Under the pieces are notes generated by a model, which was not told the DNA's origin, ran no database searches, and was given only the letters and a program-made list of their open reading frames with translations. A program made the position numbers and the translations under genes. Shown in pieces: positions 1-7,731 of a stretch of DNA of 64,000 bases. Origin of the DNA: Qipengyuania gaetbuli (GTDB lineage: Bacteria; Pseudomonadota; Alphaproteobacteria; Sphingomonadales; Sphingomonadaceae); assembly GCF_009827315.1 (NCBI RefSeq), contig NZ_WTYF01000004.1, positions 1,860,001 to 1,924,000 of the forward strand, written 5' to 3'. Every line of letters begins with the position of its first letter. The first letter of the stretch is position 1.

Positions 1-256
1 GATTGCCGATCACATGGTGATCGCATCGGGCCGTTCGACCCGCCAGGTGGCCTCGATGGCGCAGAAGCTGGCTGAAGAGATCAAGAAGAACGGCTTCGGC
101 CCGGTGAAGCTCGAAGGGCTTCCGGCCGCGGACTGGGTCCTGATCGATGCCGGCGATGTCGTGGTGCATCTCTTCCGCCCCGAAGTCCGCAGCTTCTACA
201 ACCTGGAGCGCATGTGGGCCTTCGGTGATGCGCCGCCGGTAGCCGGTACGGCGTAA
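1..256 (+). CDS. rsfS: ribosomal silencing factor RsfS (5' end missing)
   Basis: RsfS binds ribosomal protein uL14 and blocks 30S-50S joining when nutrients are scarce. The frame is open from the window edge, reading I-A-D-H before the first ATG at 14, so the true start lies upstream and about 84 C-terminal residues are present. The SGRSTRQV stretch and the D-W-V-L-IDAGDVVVHLF core, followed by R-x-FYNLE-x-MW, are typical of the family. It precedes rlmH, a neighbour pair common in bacteria. The end is complete (TAA). Confidence 0.95.
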   Translation, partial: IADHMVIASGRSTRQVASMAQKLAEEIKKNGFGPVKLEGLPAADWVLIDAGDVVVHLFRPEVRSFYNLERMWAFGDAPPVAGTA

Positions 257-265
257 ACCGTTTTG

Positions 266-287
266 CGCTCGCGCCTCCGCGCGAGCG
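266..287. terminator. GC-rich stem-loop after rsfS
   Basis: Eight-base arms CGCTCGCG (266-273) and CGCGAGCG (280-287) enclose a six-base loop, 10 nt after the rsfS stop. No T-run follows, so it could be a weak terminator or just an mRNA 3' structure. Confidence 0.4.
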
Positions 288-335
288 TCCTCGGTGCCAT
301 TCCTCCGCTTCGCTGCGGGCACCTGCGGGCGGGCA

Positions 336-355
336 GTCGCCCTTTGACTGCCGTG
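336..355 (+). repeat. intergenic repeat, copy 1
   Basis: This 20-base stretch, ending in CTTTGACTGCCGTG, recurs with a single mismatch at 40634-40653 downstream of tRNA-Thr. Both copies lie behind a GC-rich segment containing GCTTCGC, and both sit in a gap just before a gene. It may belong to a dispersed intergenic element of this genome. Confidence 0.55.
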
Positions 356-387
356 ACTCCACGCAGGTGAAACCACGGGTTCGCGCT

Positions 388-810
388 TTGCTGCTCCACG
401 TCATCGCTCGCGGAAAGATTGCCCGCTCGCCCGAGGCGGAACTGGTTGCGCGCTATGAGAAGCGGCTGACCTGGCCGGTCAAATTCACCGAGCTGCCCGA
501 TACGGGCGGGCGCATTCCCGAACCCCAAACTCCGTGCAAGACCGTGCTGCTCGACGAGCGGGGCAGGGACCTTCCGTCCGAAGAATTGGCCGCGATCCTC
601 GAGCGCTGGCGCGACGACGGGATGCGCGAATGCCGCTTTGTGCTGGGTGCGGCGGACGGGCATTCGGAAGAGGAGCGACGCGAGGCGGACCTGCTGCTCG
701 CTTTCGGCAAGGCGACCTGGCCGCACCTGCTTGCCCGCGCCATGCTGGCCGAACAACTCTACCGCGCGACGACGATCATCGCCGGACACCCCTATCATCG
801 CAGCGGCTGA
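388..810 (+). CDS. rlmH: 23S rRNA pseudouridine-1915 N3-methyltransferase RlmH
   Basis: This SPOUT-class methyltransferase uses SAM to methylate pseudouridine 1915 in helix 69 of 23S rRNA on the assembled 70S ribosome. The SAM-binding knot segment reads FVLGAADG. The C-terminal LAFGKATWPHLLAR and IIAGHPYHR are the family signatures. The TTG at 388 gives 140 residues beginning L-L-H-V-IARGK, the usual family N-terminus. A GTG at 367 would add seven residues, and neither start has a clear Shine-Dalgarno sequence, so the start is uncertain. The stop lies 18 nt before the envC-like gene. Confidence 0.93.
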   Translation: MLLHVIARGKIARSPEAELVARYEKRLTWPVKFTELPDTGGRIPEPQTPCKTVLLDERGRDLPSEELAAILERWRDDGMRECRFVLGAADGHSEEERREADLLLAFGKATWPHLLARAMLAEQLYRATTIIAGHPYHRSG

Positions 811-828
811 TGCTGCAGGAGTGACGCC

Positions 829-2052
829 ATGATCCGTGTCGCCCTCCCGCTTATGGCCGCATCGCTGGCGCTTGCTGTCGCGCTGCCCGGCATCGCCATG
901 CCCGGAAGCAGCGACGCGGCGCGCTTCGCCGATGCCGCCGATGCGCGCGAGGCGCTGGAAGCAGCGCGCCAGCAGCAGCGCAATGCCCGCGCCCGCGCCG
1001 AGCGGCTCGAGCGCCAGTCCGTCCGCTCGGAAGCCACAGCCGACAAGGCGCAGGCCGATGCCGCCGCGCTGGCCGCGCGTGTGCAGCAGTCCGAAGCGGC
1101 GATCACCGCCGCCGAGGCGGAGCTCGCGCTGGTGGAAGGCCAGCGGCTCGCGCTCGACCGCCAGCTGGCCCGCAAGCGCGAACCGCTGATGCGCCTTACC
1201 GCTGCGCTCCAGACCATGTCGCGCCGCCCGCTGGCGCTGGCGGCCTTGCAGCCCGGATCGCTGGAAGATGTCGTCCACACCCGCGCCGCGCTGGCGTCGG
1301 CCATGCCGGTCGTGAGGGAGCGGACCCGCGCATTGCGGGGCGATCTCGACCGGGCCCGCGCGCTCGAGAAAAGCCGCGCCGACACGCTCGGCAGCCTCCG
1401 TTCCGCGCAGGCGAGCCTGACGTCACGCCGCAAGGAACTCGTGGCGCTGGCGGAGAAGGAGCGCGTGCTGGCCCGCCGCGCTGCAGGCGGCGCATCGCGC
1501 GAGGCGGAACGCGCGCTGGTGCTTTCCGAAGAAGCACGCGATCTCGACGCGCTGGTGGGCGAGCTCGAATTGGCCGGCGCCCTGCGCGTGCGCCTCGCAG
1601 CGCTTCCCGGCCCTGTCCTGCGCCCGGAAGAGGGCAAGGCCGCCGCGCCGCAGCCCGTCGCCGTGCCCAGTCCCGATTCGACCGAGGCGCCCTCGCGCTA
1701 CCTCCTGCCGGTCGCAGGCCGCGTGGTGGCGGGTTTCGGCGAAGCGAGCGTCGCCGGTTCGCGCACCTCGGGTATCGCCATCGCCCCGCGTCCGCGCGCG
1801 CAGATCGTCTCGCCGGGTGCGGGCCGCGTCGCTTTTGCTGGGCCCTATCGCGGCTTCGGCTCGATCGTGATCGTCGAGCACGGCAATGGCTGGACCAGCC
1901 TCGTCACGGGCCTCGGCAATGTGGCGGTCGAGGTGGGCCAGAACGTCACGGCCGGTTCGCCATTGGGGCAGGCACCGCTGCGCAGGCCCGAAATCGCGCT
2001 GGAATTGCGGCGCGAGGGGGAGTCGGTCAATCCGCTCGACCACCTGCGCTAG
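829..2052 (+). CDS. EnvC-like murein hydrolase activator (degenerate M23)
   Basis: This periplasmic protein has a signal peptide (about 1-23), a long alanine/arginine/glutamate-rich coiled coil (about 30-250) and a C-terminal LytM/M23 fold (about 290-407). Active LytM peptidases carry HxxxD and HxH zinc ligands. Here the first motif reads T-S-G-I-A-I-A, and the second keeps only HGNG, with no second histidine in TSLVTGL. This resembles EnvC, which activates division amidases rather than cutting peptidoglycan itself. An AGGAG at 817-821 supports the ATG. It precedes a CtpA-type protease, a common neighbour. The amidase partner is not in the window. Confidence 0.85.
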   Translation: MIRVALPLMAASLALAVALPGIAMPGSSDAARFADAADAREALEAARQQQRNARARAERLERQSVRSEATADKAQADAAALAARVQQSEAAITAAEAELALVEGQRLALDRQLARKREPLMRLTAALQTMSRRPLALAALQPGSLEDVVHTRAALASAMPVVRERTRALRGDLDRARALEKSRADTLGSLRSAQASLTSRRKELVALAEKERVLARRAAGGASREAERALVLSEEARDLDALVGELELAGALRVRLAALPGPVLRPEEGKAAAPQPVAVPSPDSTEAPSRYLLPVAGRVVAGFGEASVAGSRTSGIAIAPRPRAQIVSPGAGRVAFAGPYRGFGSIVIVEHGNGWTSLVTGLGNVAVEVGQNVTAGSPLGQAPLRRPEIALELRREGESVNPLDHLR

Positions 2053-2155
2053 GCCGTCGGTCGAAAACCGTGCCTTGAAGGGACACAAAACGGCTCATCT
2101 TTCATTCACGCCCCGCGCGCTATAGAATGGTCGCAGCTTGCAAGGATTTGGTTTG

Positions 2156-3496
2156 ATGAAGATTGCCGAACTGGCCCGTTCCGCCGCCCTCGTGACCGCC
2201 GTCGCGCTCATTCCCGCGACGACCGCCGGTCTCGCGCAGGTCGATGGCAAGGCGGGCCCCGAATTCGGCAAGCTGTTCGCGGTCTACCAGCGCATCAAGG
2301 CCAGCTACGTCGAGCCGGTGTCCGACGACGTGCTGATCAATGGCGCGATCGACGGCATGCTTGCCGCGCTCGACCCGCATTCGGCTTATCTCGACGGTTC
2401 CGATCTCCAGCGGCTGGAGACGATGATCGACGGCAATTATTCCGGTCTCGGCCTGTCGGTCGTGAGCGAGGATGGTGCGGTCAAGGTCATCTCGCCCTTC
2501 CGCGGCAGCCCTGCCGACCAGATGGGCGTGAAGGCAGGCGACTACATCACCCACCTCGACGGCGAGCTGATCTACGGCCTCGAACTCGACGAGGCAGTGG
2601 CGCGCATGCGCGGCAAGGCCGGTACCGCGATCAAGCTCACCATCTTCCGCCCGGGCCGCGAAGAGCCATTCGACGTCAGCGTGACGCGCGGCGTGATCGA
2701 GCTCGAACCGGTCACCTGGGAGCTGGAAGACGGCCGGATCGGCCACATCATGGTCAACGAATTCTCGCGCGATGTCGGTGCCGACGTCTACGGCGCGTGG
2801 AAGGATTTGCAGAAGCAGGCCGCCGGCCGCCTCAACGGCCTCGTGCTCGACCTGCGCTCCAATCCCGGCGGCTCGCTCGACGAAGCGGTGGCGCTGTCCG
2901 ACCTGTTCCTCTCGCACGGCCAGATCGTCTCGCAGCGCGGCCGTGCCCGCGGCGAATCGATCAGCTATGACGCGGAAACCGTGTTCCGCGGCGATATCGC
3001 GGAAGGCATCCCGATCGTGGTGCTGATCGACGCAGGCTCGGCCTCGGCCAGCGAAATCGTCGCCGGCGCGCTGCAGGACCATCGCCGCGCGGTGGTCATG
3101 GGCGAACGCAGCTTCGGCAAGGGCAGCGTCCAGTCGCTGCTTCCGCTCGGCCGCGACGCGGCGCTCAAGCTGACGACGGCGCGCTATTACACGCCCAAGG
3201 GCCATTCGGTGCAGGAAGGCGGCATCAAGCCTGACATCACCGTGCCCCAGCTGTCCGACCCCGACCTTGCCAAGCGTAACAAGTTCATCATGCGCGAAAG
3301 CGATTTGCGCGGCCACCTGATCAACGAGCTCGGCCTCAAGGACGAGGACCTGGAAAGCGACAAGCGCGCCGATCCACGCTTCCAGCAGACCGCTGCCGAG
3401 CTTGAAGAGCAGGGCATCAAGGACTTCCAGCTGCACTATGCGCTGCAGACGCTGCGCCGGACCTCGCCGAGCTCGGTTGCCGTGCGCAACAAGTAG
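2156..3496 (+). CDS. ctpA: S41 carboxy-terminal processing protease (CtpA-type)
   Basis: This envelope serine protease trims or degrades periplasmic proteins from their C-termini. The order is a signal sequence (1-25), an N-terminal helical region with LDPHSAYLDG, a PDZ domain (about 95-175) and an S41 core. The catalytic dyad is seen as Ser297 in GSASASEI and Lys322 in SFGKGSVQ, with spacing equal to E. coli Tsp. The ATG at 2156 has AAGGA 9 nt upstream. A TTG at 2138 in the same frame lacks that support. At 446 residues it matches the shorter CtpA class. Its location behind an EnvC-like gene suggests a role in septal wall remodelling. Confidence 0.93.
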   Translation: MKIAELARSAALVTAVALIPATTAGLAQVDGKAGPEFGKLFAVYQRIKASYVEPVSDDVLINGAIDGMLAALDPHSAYLDGSDLQRLETMIDGNYSGLGLSVVSEDGAVKVISPFRGSPADQMGVKAGDYITHLDGELIYGLELDEAVARMRGKAGTAIKLTIFRPGREEPFDVSVTRGVIELEPVTWELEDGRIGHIMVNEFSRDVGADVYGAWKDLQKQAAGRLNGLVLDLRSNPGGSLDEAVALSDLFLSHGQIVSQRGRARGESISYDAETVFRGDIAEGIPIVVLIDAGSASASEIVAGALQDHRRAVVMGERSFGKGSVQSLLPLGRDAALKLTTARYYTPKGHSVQEGGIKPDITVPQLSDPDLAKRNKFIMRESDLRGHLINELGLKDEDLESDKRADPRFQQTAAELEEQGIKDFQLHYALQTLRRTSPSSVAVRNK

Positions 3497-3514
3497 GGCT
3501 AGCAACCGCCCGGT

Positions 3515-3994
3515 ATGACCGACACGTCCCCGACGCAGCTGGCCCAGCGGCTGGCGCTGGCGATCCCCGCAGCCCTGCTGGCAGGCGCCTATATCTCGCA
3601 ATACGGCTTCGGCTTGTTCCCGTGCGAAATGTGCTGGTGGCAGCGCTGGCCGCACTTTGCCGCGCTCGCATTGGCGCTGGTGTCCTTCTTCGCTCCGCCG
3701 AAGAAGCTCTGGATCGCGCTGGCGGCAGGCGGCATCCTGACCTCGGGCGCCATCGGCTTCTTCCATGCCGGCGTCGAATACGGCTGGTGGGAAGGGGTGA
3801 CCTCCTGCGCCGCGATCCCGCTGCCGGACTCCGGCGAAAGCGCGCTCGATGCGATCATGAACACGCCGATGGTCCGCTGCGACGAGGCACCATGGACGCT
3901 GCTGGGCATTAGCCTTGCAGGTTTCAACTTCCTCTTCTCGGTACTGGGCGGGCTGTTCATCTTCCGCCTGCTGGCAAAGGACAAGGCGGCATGA
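3515..3994 (+). CDS. dsbB: disulfide bond formation protein DsbB family
   Basis: This inner-membrane quinone reductase reoxidises DsbA and passes electrons to ubiquinone. Its 159 residues form four hydrophobic segments. The first redox pair is Cys37-Cys40 (FPCEMCWWQRWPH) and the second, in the second periplasmic loop, is Cys98 and Cys122. The stop overlaps the start of coq7 in ATGA (3991-3994), indicating translational coupling to a ubiquinone-biosynthesis gene. Confidence 0.92.
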   Translation: MTDTSPTQLAQRLALAIPAALLAGAYISQYGFGLFPCEMCWWQRWPHFAALALALVSFFAPPKKLWIALAAGGILTSGAIGFFHAGVEYGWWEGVTSCAAIPLPDSGESALDAIMNTPMVRCDEAPWTLLGISLAGFNFLFSVLGGLFIFRLLAKDKAA

Positions 3995-4518
3995 GCAAGA
4001 CACCCGACCACATCGCCCGGATGATCCGCGTCGACCAGGCGGGTGAATTCGGTGCCACCCGCATCTATGCCGGCCAGCTTGCCGTGATGGGCGACCGCGG
4101 CCCGCACTCGGCGGAAATCGCCGGCATGGCCGAACAGGAAGCCGGCCACCGCGCGAAGTTCGATGCGCTGATGGCGCGCCGCGGCGTGCGCCCGACCGCG
4201 CTCCAGCCGTTCTGGGATCGCGCCGGTTTCGCGCTCGGCGCCGTGACCGCGCTGATCGGTCCGGAAGCGGCGATGGCCTGCACGGCTGCTGTCGAGACCG
4301 AGATCGACAAGCACTATTCCGACCAGCTCGACCAGCTCGCCGAAACCAACGAGGATCCCGAACTCGCCGCGATGATCGAGGAATTCCGCGAGGACGAGCG
4401 CGAACATCGCGATGCCGCCCTAGCCGCAGGGGCGGAGCGTGCGCCCGCCTATCCGGTGCTCTCCGGCCTCATCCGCATGGGTTGCCGCGCGGCGATCCGG
4501 ATTTCGGAACGGATCTGA
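3991..4518 (+). CDS. coq7: demethoxyubiquinone hydroxylase, COQ7 family
   Basis: This di-iron monooxygenase hydroxylates C6 of demethoxyubiquinone in the penultimate step of ubiquinone synthesis at the membrane. Carboxylate/histidine ligands are visible: Glu19 (GEFGA), E50-A-G-H53, Glu102 in VETEIDKHY, and E136-R-E-H139. The 175-residue length is normal for bacterial COQ7. It is coupled to dsbB by a 4-nt overlap. About 90 nt separate it from the next gene. Confidence 0.95.
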   Translation: MSKTPDHIARMIRVDQAGEFGATRIYAGQLAVMGDRGPHSAEIAGMAEQEAGHRAKFDALMARRGVRPTALQPFWDRAGFALGAVTALIGPEAAMACTAAVETEIDKHYSDQLDQLAETNEDPELAAMIEEFREDEREHRDAALAAGAERAPAYPVLSGLIRMGCRAAIRISERI

Positions 4519-4606
4519 CGCGGTGCGGGCCTGATGCCGCCCCGCTTCATTGACTATTCACGCGAAGGCGCGCCTAATCGCGCCATCCGCATTCCACGAG
4601 GTTCCC

Positions 4607-5209
4607 ATGTCGAAGCCCCTTTTCGCCCTTGCCGCCACCGCAGCCGCATTCGCCGTGACGCCCGTCGCCGCGCAGCAGCCGGTCGACACCGGTGACGAGC
4701 GCTACAACATGGTCGTGGTCTATGGCGACGATGCCTGCCCGCCGAGCGAAGGCGACACGATCATTGTTTGTGCGCGCAAGGCTGAAGCGGAACGCTACCG
4801 TATCCCCGAGGCGCTGCGCACTTCGTCCAGCCCGGCAAACGAAAGCTGGGCCTCGCGCGTGGAAAGCCTCGAAATGGTCGGCGCATCGGGCATCCTGTCC
4901 TGTTCGCCCGCCGGTGCCGGCGGCGTGCTGGGCTGTACCGAACAGTTCATCGACAAGGCCTACGCCGAAAAGCGCGAAGGCAGCGACGTGCGCTTCTCGC
5001 AGATCATCGCCGAACAGCGCGAGGAACGCCTCTCTACCATCGACGCCGATGCCGAGCGCACCCAGCGCGATGTCGAGATGATCGAGCGCGAATACATGGA
5101 GCGCCTCGCGCGCGAACGCGGCGAGCCGCTGCCGGGCGACGAGGCTGCCCCGGCCACCGAGCCGACCGTGGTTGCCAAAGAGCCCGAGGCCGCCGACCAG
5201 CCCGAATAA
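4607..5209 (+). CDS. secreted hypothetical protein, two cysteine motifs
   Basis: I do not recognise a named family. The ATG at 4607 (200 residues) is preceded by ACGAGG and gives a clean signal peptide, MSKPLFALAATAAAF...VAAQQ. A TTG at 4550 would hide it. The mature part has DDACPPSEGDTIIVCAR, a second Cys pair (SCSPAGAGGVLGC), a charged helical stretch and an acidic, proline/alanine-rich tail with E-P repeats. The paired cysteines suggest disulfides in the periplasm, which fits the dsbB gene about 600 nt upstream, although that link is only inference. Confidence 0.8.
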   Translation: MSKPLFALAATAAAFAVTPVAAQQPVDTGDERYNMVVVYGDDACPPSEGDTIIVCARKAEAERYRIPEALRTSSSPANESWASRVESLEMVGASGILSCSPAGAGGVLGCTEQFIDKAYAEKREGSDVRFSQIIAEQREERLSTIDADAERTQRDVEMIEREYMERLARERGEPLPGDEAAPATEPTVVAKEPEAADQPE

Positions 5210-5222
5210 GGTCTATGGCCTG

Positions 5223-5228
5223 TTAACC
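5223..5228 (+). promoter_or_regulatory. TTAACC half-site upstream of wecB
   Basis: TTAACC lies 24 nt before the wecB start. It matches the half-site used by CtrA in alphaproteobacteria. A single short match is weak evidence. Confidence 0.25.
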
Positions 5229-5251
5229 GTTTCCCGTTACAGCGCAGCCTC

Positions 5252-6376
5252 ATGACTGCGCGCCCCAACATCCTCACCGTTTTCGGCACCCGTCCCGAAG
5301 CGATCAAGCTGTTCCCGCTGGTCCATGCGCTGGAAGCGGACGACCGGTTCGAAAGCCGGGTCTGCGTGTCCGCGCAGCATCGCGGGATGCTCGACCAGGT
5401 GCTCTCGATTGCGGGAGTGACGCCGGACCACGATCTCGACCTGATGACGCCGGGCCAGTCGCTCGACGAACTGACCGCCCGCGCGCTCACCGGCATCGGC
5501 AAGGTGCTGGACGAGAAACGGCCCGACTGGGTGGTGGTGCAGGGCGATACGACCACGGTGATGGCAGGCGCGCTCGCCGCCTATTACCGCCAGATCCGCG
5601 TCTGCCACGTCGAGGCAGGCCTGCGCAGCGGCAATATCTACCACCCTTGGCCCGAAGAGGTGAACCGCCGGGTCGTGGGCACTTTTGCCGCGCTCCACTG
5701 CGCGCCGACCGAAACCAGCGCTGCGGCCCTGCTGAAGGAAAACGTCGATCCCGCCACGGTGCATGTTACCGGCAACACCGTGATCGACGCGCTCAAATGG
5801 GTGACGCAGCGGATCGAGGAGCAGCCTGCGCTCGCCTCCGGCCTTGCGGGCCTGGAGATGCGCTTCGCTGGCAAGCGGATCATCGGCATGACCAGCCACC
5901 GGCGCGAGAATTTCGGCGACGGCATGCAGAATATCGCCGATGCGGTTAAACGTATTGCTGCTCGCGATGACGTTGCGGTTATTTTTCCGGTCCACCTGAA
6001 CCCAAACGTGCGCGCCGTGATGAACGAGCAGCTGGCCCGTCTCGACAATGTCGCGCTGATCGAACCGCTCGACTATCCGCACTTCGCGCGCCTGCTCGAC
6101 ATCAGCACGTTGATGCTGACCGACAGCGGCGGCGTGCAGGAAGAAGCGCCCGCGCTGGGCAAGCCGGTGCTCGTGATGCGCGAGACGACCGAACGGCCCG
6201 AAGGCGTCGAGGCCGGCACCGCGAAGCTGGTCGGCACCGATGCCGACACGATCGTGCGCGAGACCACCCGATTGCTCGACGATGCAGAGGCCTATGCTGC
6301 CATGGCCCGCGCGCACAATCCGTTCGGCGACGGGCATTCCGCGCAGCGTATCTGCGACCTGCTGGCGAGCGCCTGA
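5252..6376 (+). CDS. wecB: UDP-N-acetylglucosamine 2-epimerase (non-hydrolysing)
   Basis: WecB interconverts UDP-GlcNAc and UDP-ManNAc in the cytoplasm to supply ManNAc-type sugars for surface polysaccharide. Recognisable segments are GTRPEAIKLFPLV near the N-terminus, QGDTTTVMAGALAAYY, CHVEAGLRSG, TSHRRENFG and LTDSGGVQEEAPALGKPVL in the UDP-binding C-terminal half. The 374 residues match the family. It pairs with wecC 73 nt downstream. Codons around 5941-6000 are noticeably more A/T-ending than the rest of the gene. Confidence 0.95.
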   Translation: MTARPNILTVFGTRPEAIKLFPLVHALEADDRFESRVCVSAQHRGMLDQVLSIAGVTPDHDLDLMTPGQSLDELTARALTGIGKVLDEKRPDWVVVQGDTTTVMAGALAAYYRQIRVCHVEAGLRSGNIYHPWPEEVNRRVVGTFAALHCAPTETSAAALLKENVDPATVHVTGNTVIDALKWVTQRIEEQPALASGLAGLEMRFAGKRIIGMTSHRRENFGDGMQNIADAVKRIAARDDVAVIFPVHLNPNVRAVMNEQLARLDNVALIEPLDYPHFARLLDISTLMLTDSGGVQEEAPALGKPVLVMRETTERPEGVEAGTAKLVGTDADTIVRETTRLLDDAEAYAAMARAHNPFGDGHSAQRICDLLASA

Positions 6377-6388
6377 TTCACCATTACT

Positions 6389-6400
6389 GGTAAATTTACC
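6389..6400. promoter_or_regulatory. 12-bp perfect palindrome in the wecB-wecC gap
   Basis: GGTAAATTTACC is a perfect palindrome in a 73-nt gap, 49 nt before the wecC ATG and 12 nt after the wecB stop. It is AT-rich in a GC-rich genome and sits where a wecC operator or internal promoter could be. No regulator is identified. Confidence 0.4.
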
Positions 6401-6449
6401 TTCGCGCGCTAGGACTGCGGGCAAACTTCTGACGGGACTTTTTCAAGAC

Positions 6450-7715
6450 ATGCGTGGCGACATCAAACCCGACGTCTGTGTCATCGGCCTCGGCTACATC
6501 GGCCTGCCCACGGCAGCGATCATCGCGCGTGCGGGTTGCCGCGTGCACGGCGTCGATGTGACGCAGACCGTGGTCGACACAATCAACCGCGGCGAAATCC
6601 ATATCGAGGAAGTCGACCTCGACGGGCTGGTGCAGGCGGTGGTCCAGCGCGGCCTGCTCAAGGCCTCGACCAAGATCGCGCCTGCCGATGTCTTCGTAAT
6701 CGCCGTGCCGACGCCGTTCGCCAAGGACGGCAACCACACGCCCGACACGTCATACGTGATGGCCGCGGCGGAAAACGTCGCGTCGGTGCTCAAGAAGGGC
6801 GACGTGGTGATCCTCGAATCGACCTCGCCTGTCGGCACGACCGAGGCAATGCGCGATGCGATCGCGGCCAAGCGGCCCGATCTGGCCATGCCCGGCCTCA
6901 CCGACGGCCAGCCCGACATCAGCCTTGCCTATTGTCCCGAGCGCGTGCTGCCGGGCAAGATTCTCGAGGAACTGACGCATAACGACCGTTCGATCGGCGG
7001 TATCACCCCGCGCTGCGCGCGTAAGGCGCTCGCTTTCTACAAGCGCTTCGTGAAGGGCGAATGTGTCACCACCGACGCCCGCAGCGCGGAAATGACCAAG
7101 CTTGTCGAAAACAGTTTCCGCGACGTGAACATCGCTTTTGCCAACGAATTGTCGATGATTGCCGACAAGCAGGGCCTCGACGTGTGGGAGGTGATCCGCC
7201 TCGCCAACCGGCACCCGCGCGTGAACATCCTCACACCCGGCCCCGGCGTGGGCGGCCACTGCATCGCGGTCGACCCGTGGTTCATCGTCCATGGCGCGCC
7301 CGAAGAAGCCAAGATCATCCGCCAGGCGCGCGAAACCAACGATGCCAAGATGCACCACGTCCTCGCCCGCGCAAAGGCGCTGGTGGAGGGCAATCCGGGC
7401 GCGAAAATCGCCTGCCTCGGCCTCGCCTTCAAGGCCAACATTGACGACTTCCGCGAAAGCCCGGCACGCTATGTCGCGGCCAGCATCGCCCGCGAATATG
7501 GCGAGCGAGTGCAGGTGGTCGAACCCTATGCCGGCGAGCTGCCACGCGAATTCCACGGTACCGGCGCGGAGCTGGTCGATATCGACACCGCGCTGGAAGA
7601 GAGCGATGTGATCATCGTCCTCGTCGATCACGACGTTTTCAAGGTCATCCCGCCCGAAGAGCGCGAGAACAAGGCGGTCTACGACACGCGCGGTATCTGG
7701 CCGGACGCCGCCTAG
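6450..7715 (+). CDS. wecC: UDP-N-acetyl-D-mannosamine dehydrogenase
   Basis: WecC oxidises UDP-ManNAc to UDP-ManNAcA with two NAD+, giving the acidic sugar for an enterobacterial-common-antigen-like or capsular polymer. The N-terminal Rossmann motif is IGLGYIGLPTA (about 12-22). The catalytic cysteine is Cys271 in GVGGHCIAVDP. The C-terminal UDP-binding domain contains LGLAFKANIDDFRESPA. The ATG at 6450 gives 421 residues, the usual length; the frame stays open upstream, but that part is the wecB gene read out of frame. It ends 16 nt from the convergent fabI. Confidence 0.95.
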   Translation: MRGDIKPDVCVIGLGYIGLPTAAIIARAGCRVHGVDVTQTVVDTINRGEIHIEEVDLDGLVQAVVQRGLLKASTKIAPADVFVIAVPTPFAKDGNHTPDTSYVMAAAENVASVLKKGDVVILESTSPVGTTEAMRDAIAAKRPDLAMPGLTDGQPDISLAYCPERVLPGKILEELTHNDRSIGGITPRCARKALAFYKRFVKGECVTTDARSAEMTKLVENSFRDVNIAFANELSMIADKQGLDVWEVIRLANRHPRVNILTPGPGVGGHCIAVDPWFIVHGAPEEAKIIRQARETNDAKMHHVLARAKALVEGNPGAKIACLGLAFKANIDDFRESPARYVAASIAREYGERVQVVEPYAGELPREFHGTGAELVDIDTALEESDVIIVLVDHDVFKVIPPEERENKAVYDTRGIWPDAA

Positions 7716-7731
7716 GCCCCCGGCCGCAAGA

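Noticed and set aside
2115..2130. TATAGAAT as a promoter -10 for ctpA
   Set aside because: No supporting -35 at proper spacing.
2120..4003. Long minus-strand open frame opposite ctpA and dsbB
   Set aside because: No recognisable domain, no Shine-Dalgarno sequence, and it mirrors the strongly supported plus-strand genes; typical of high-GC antisense shadows.
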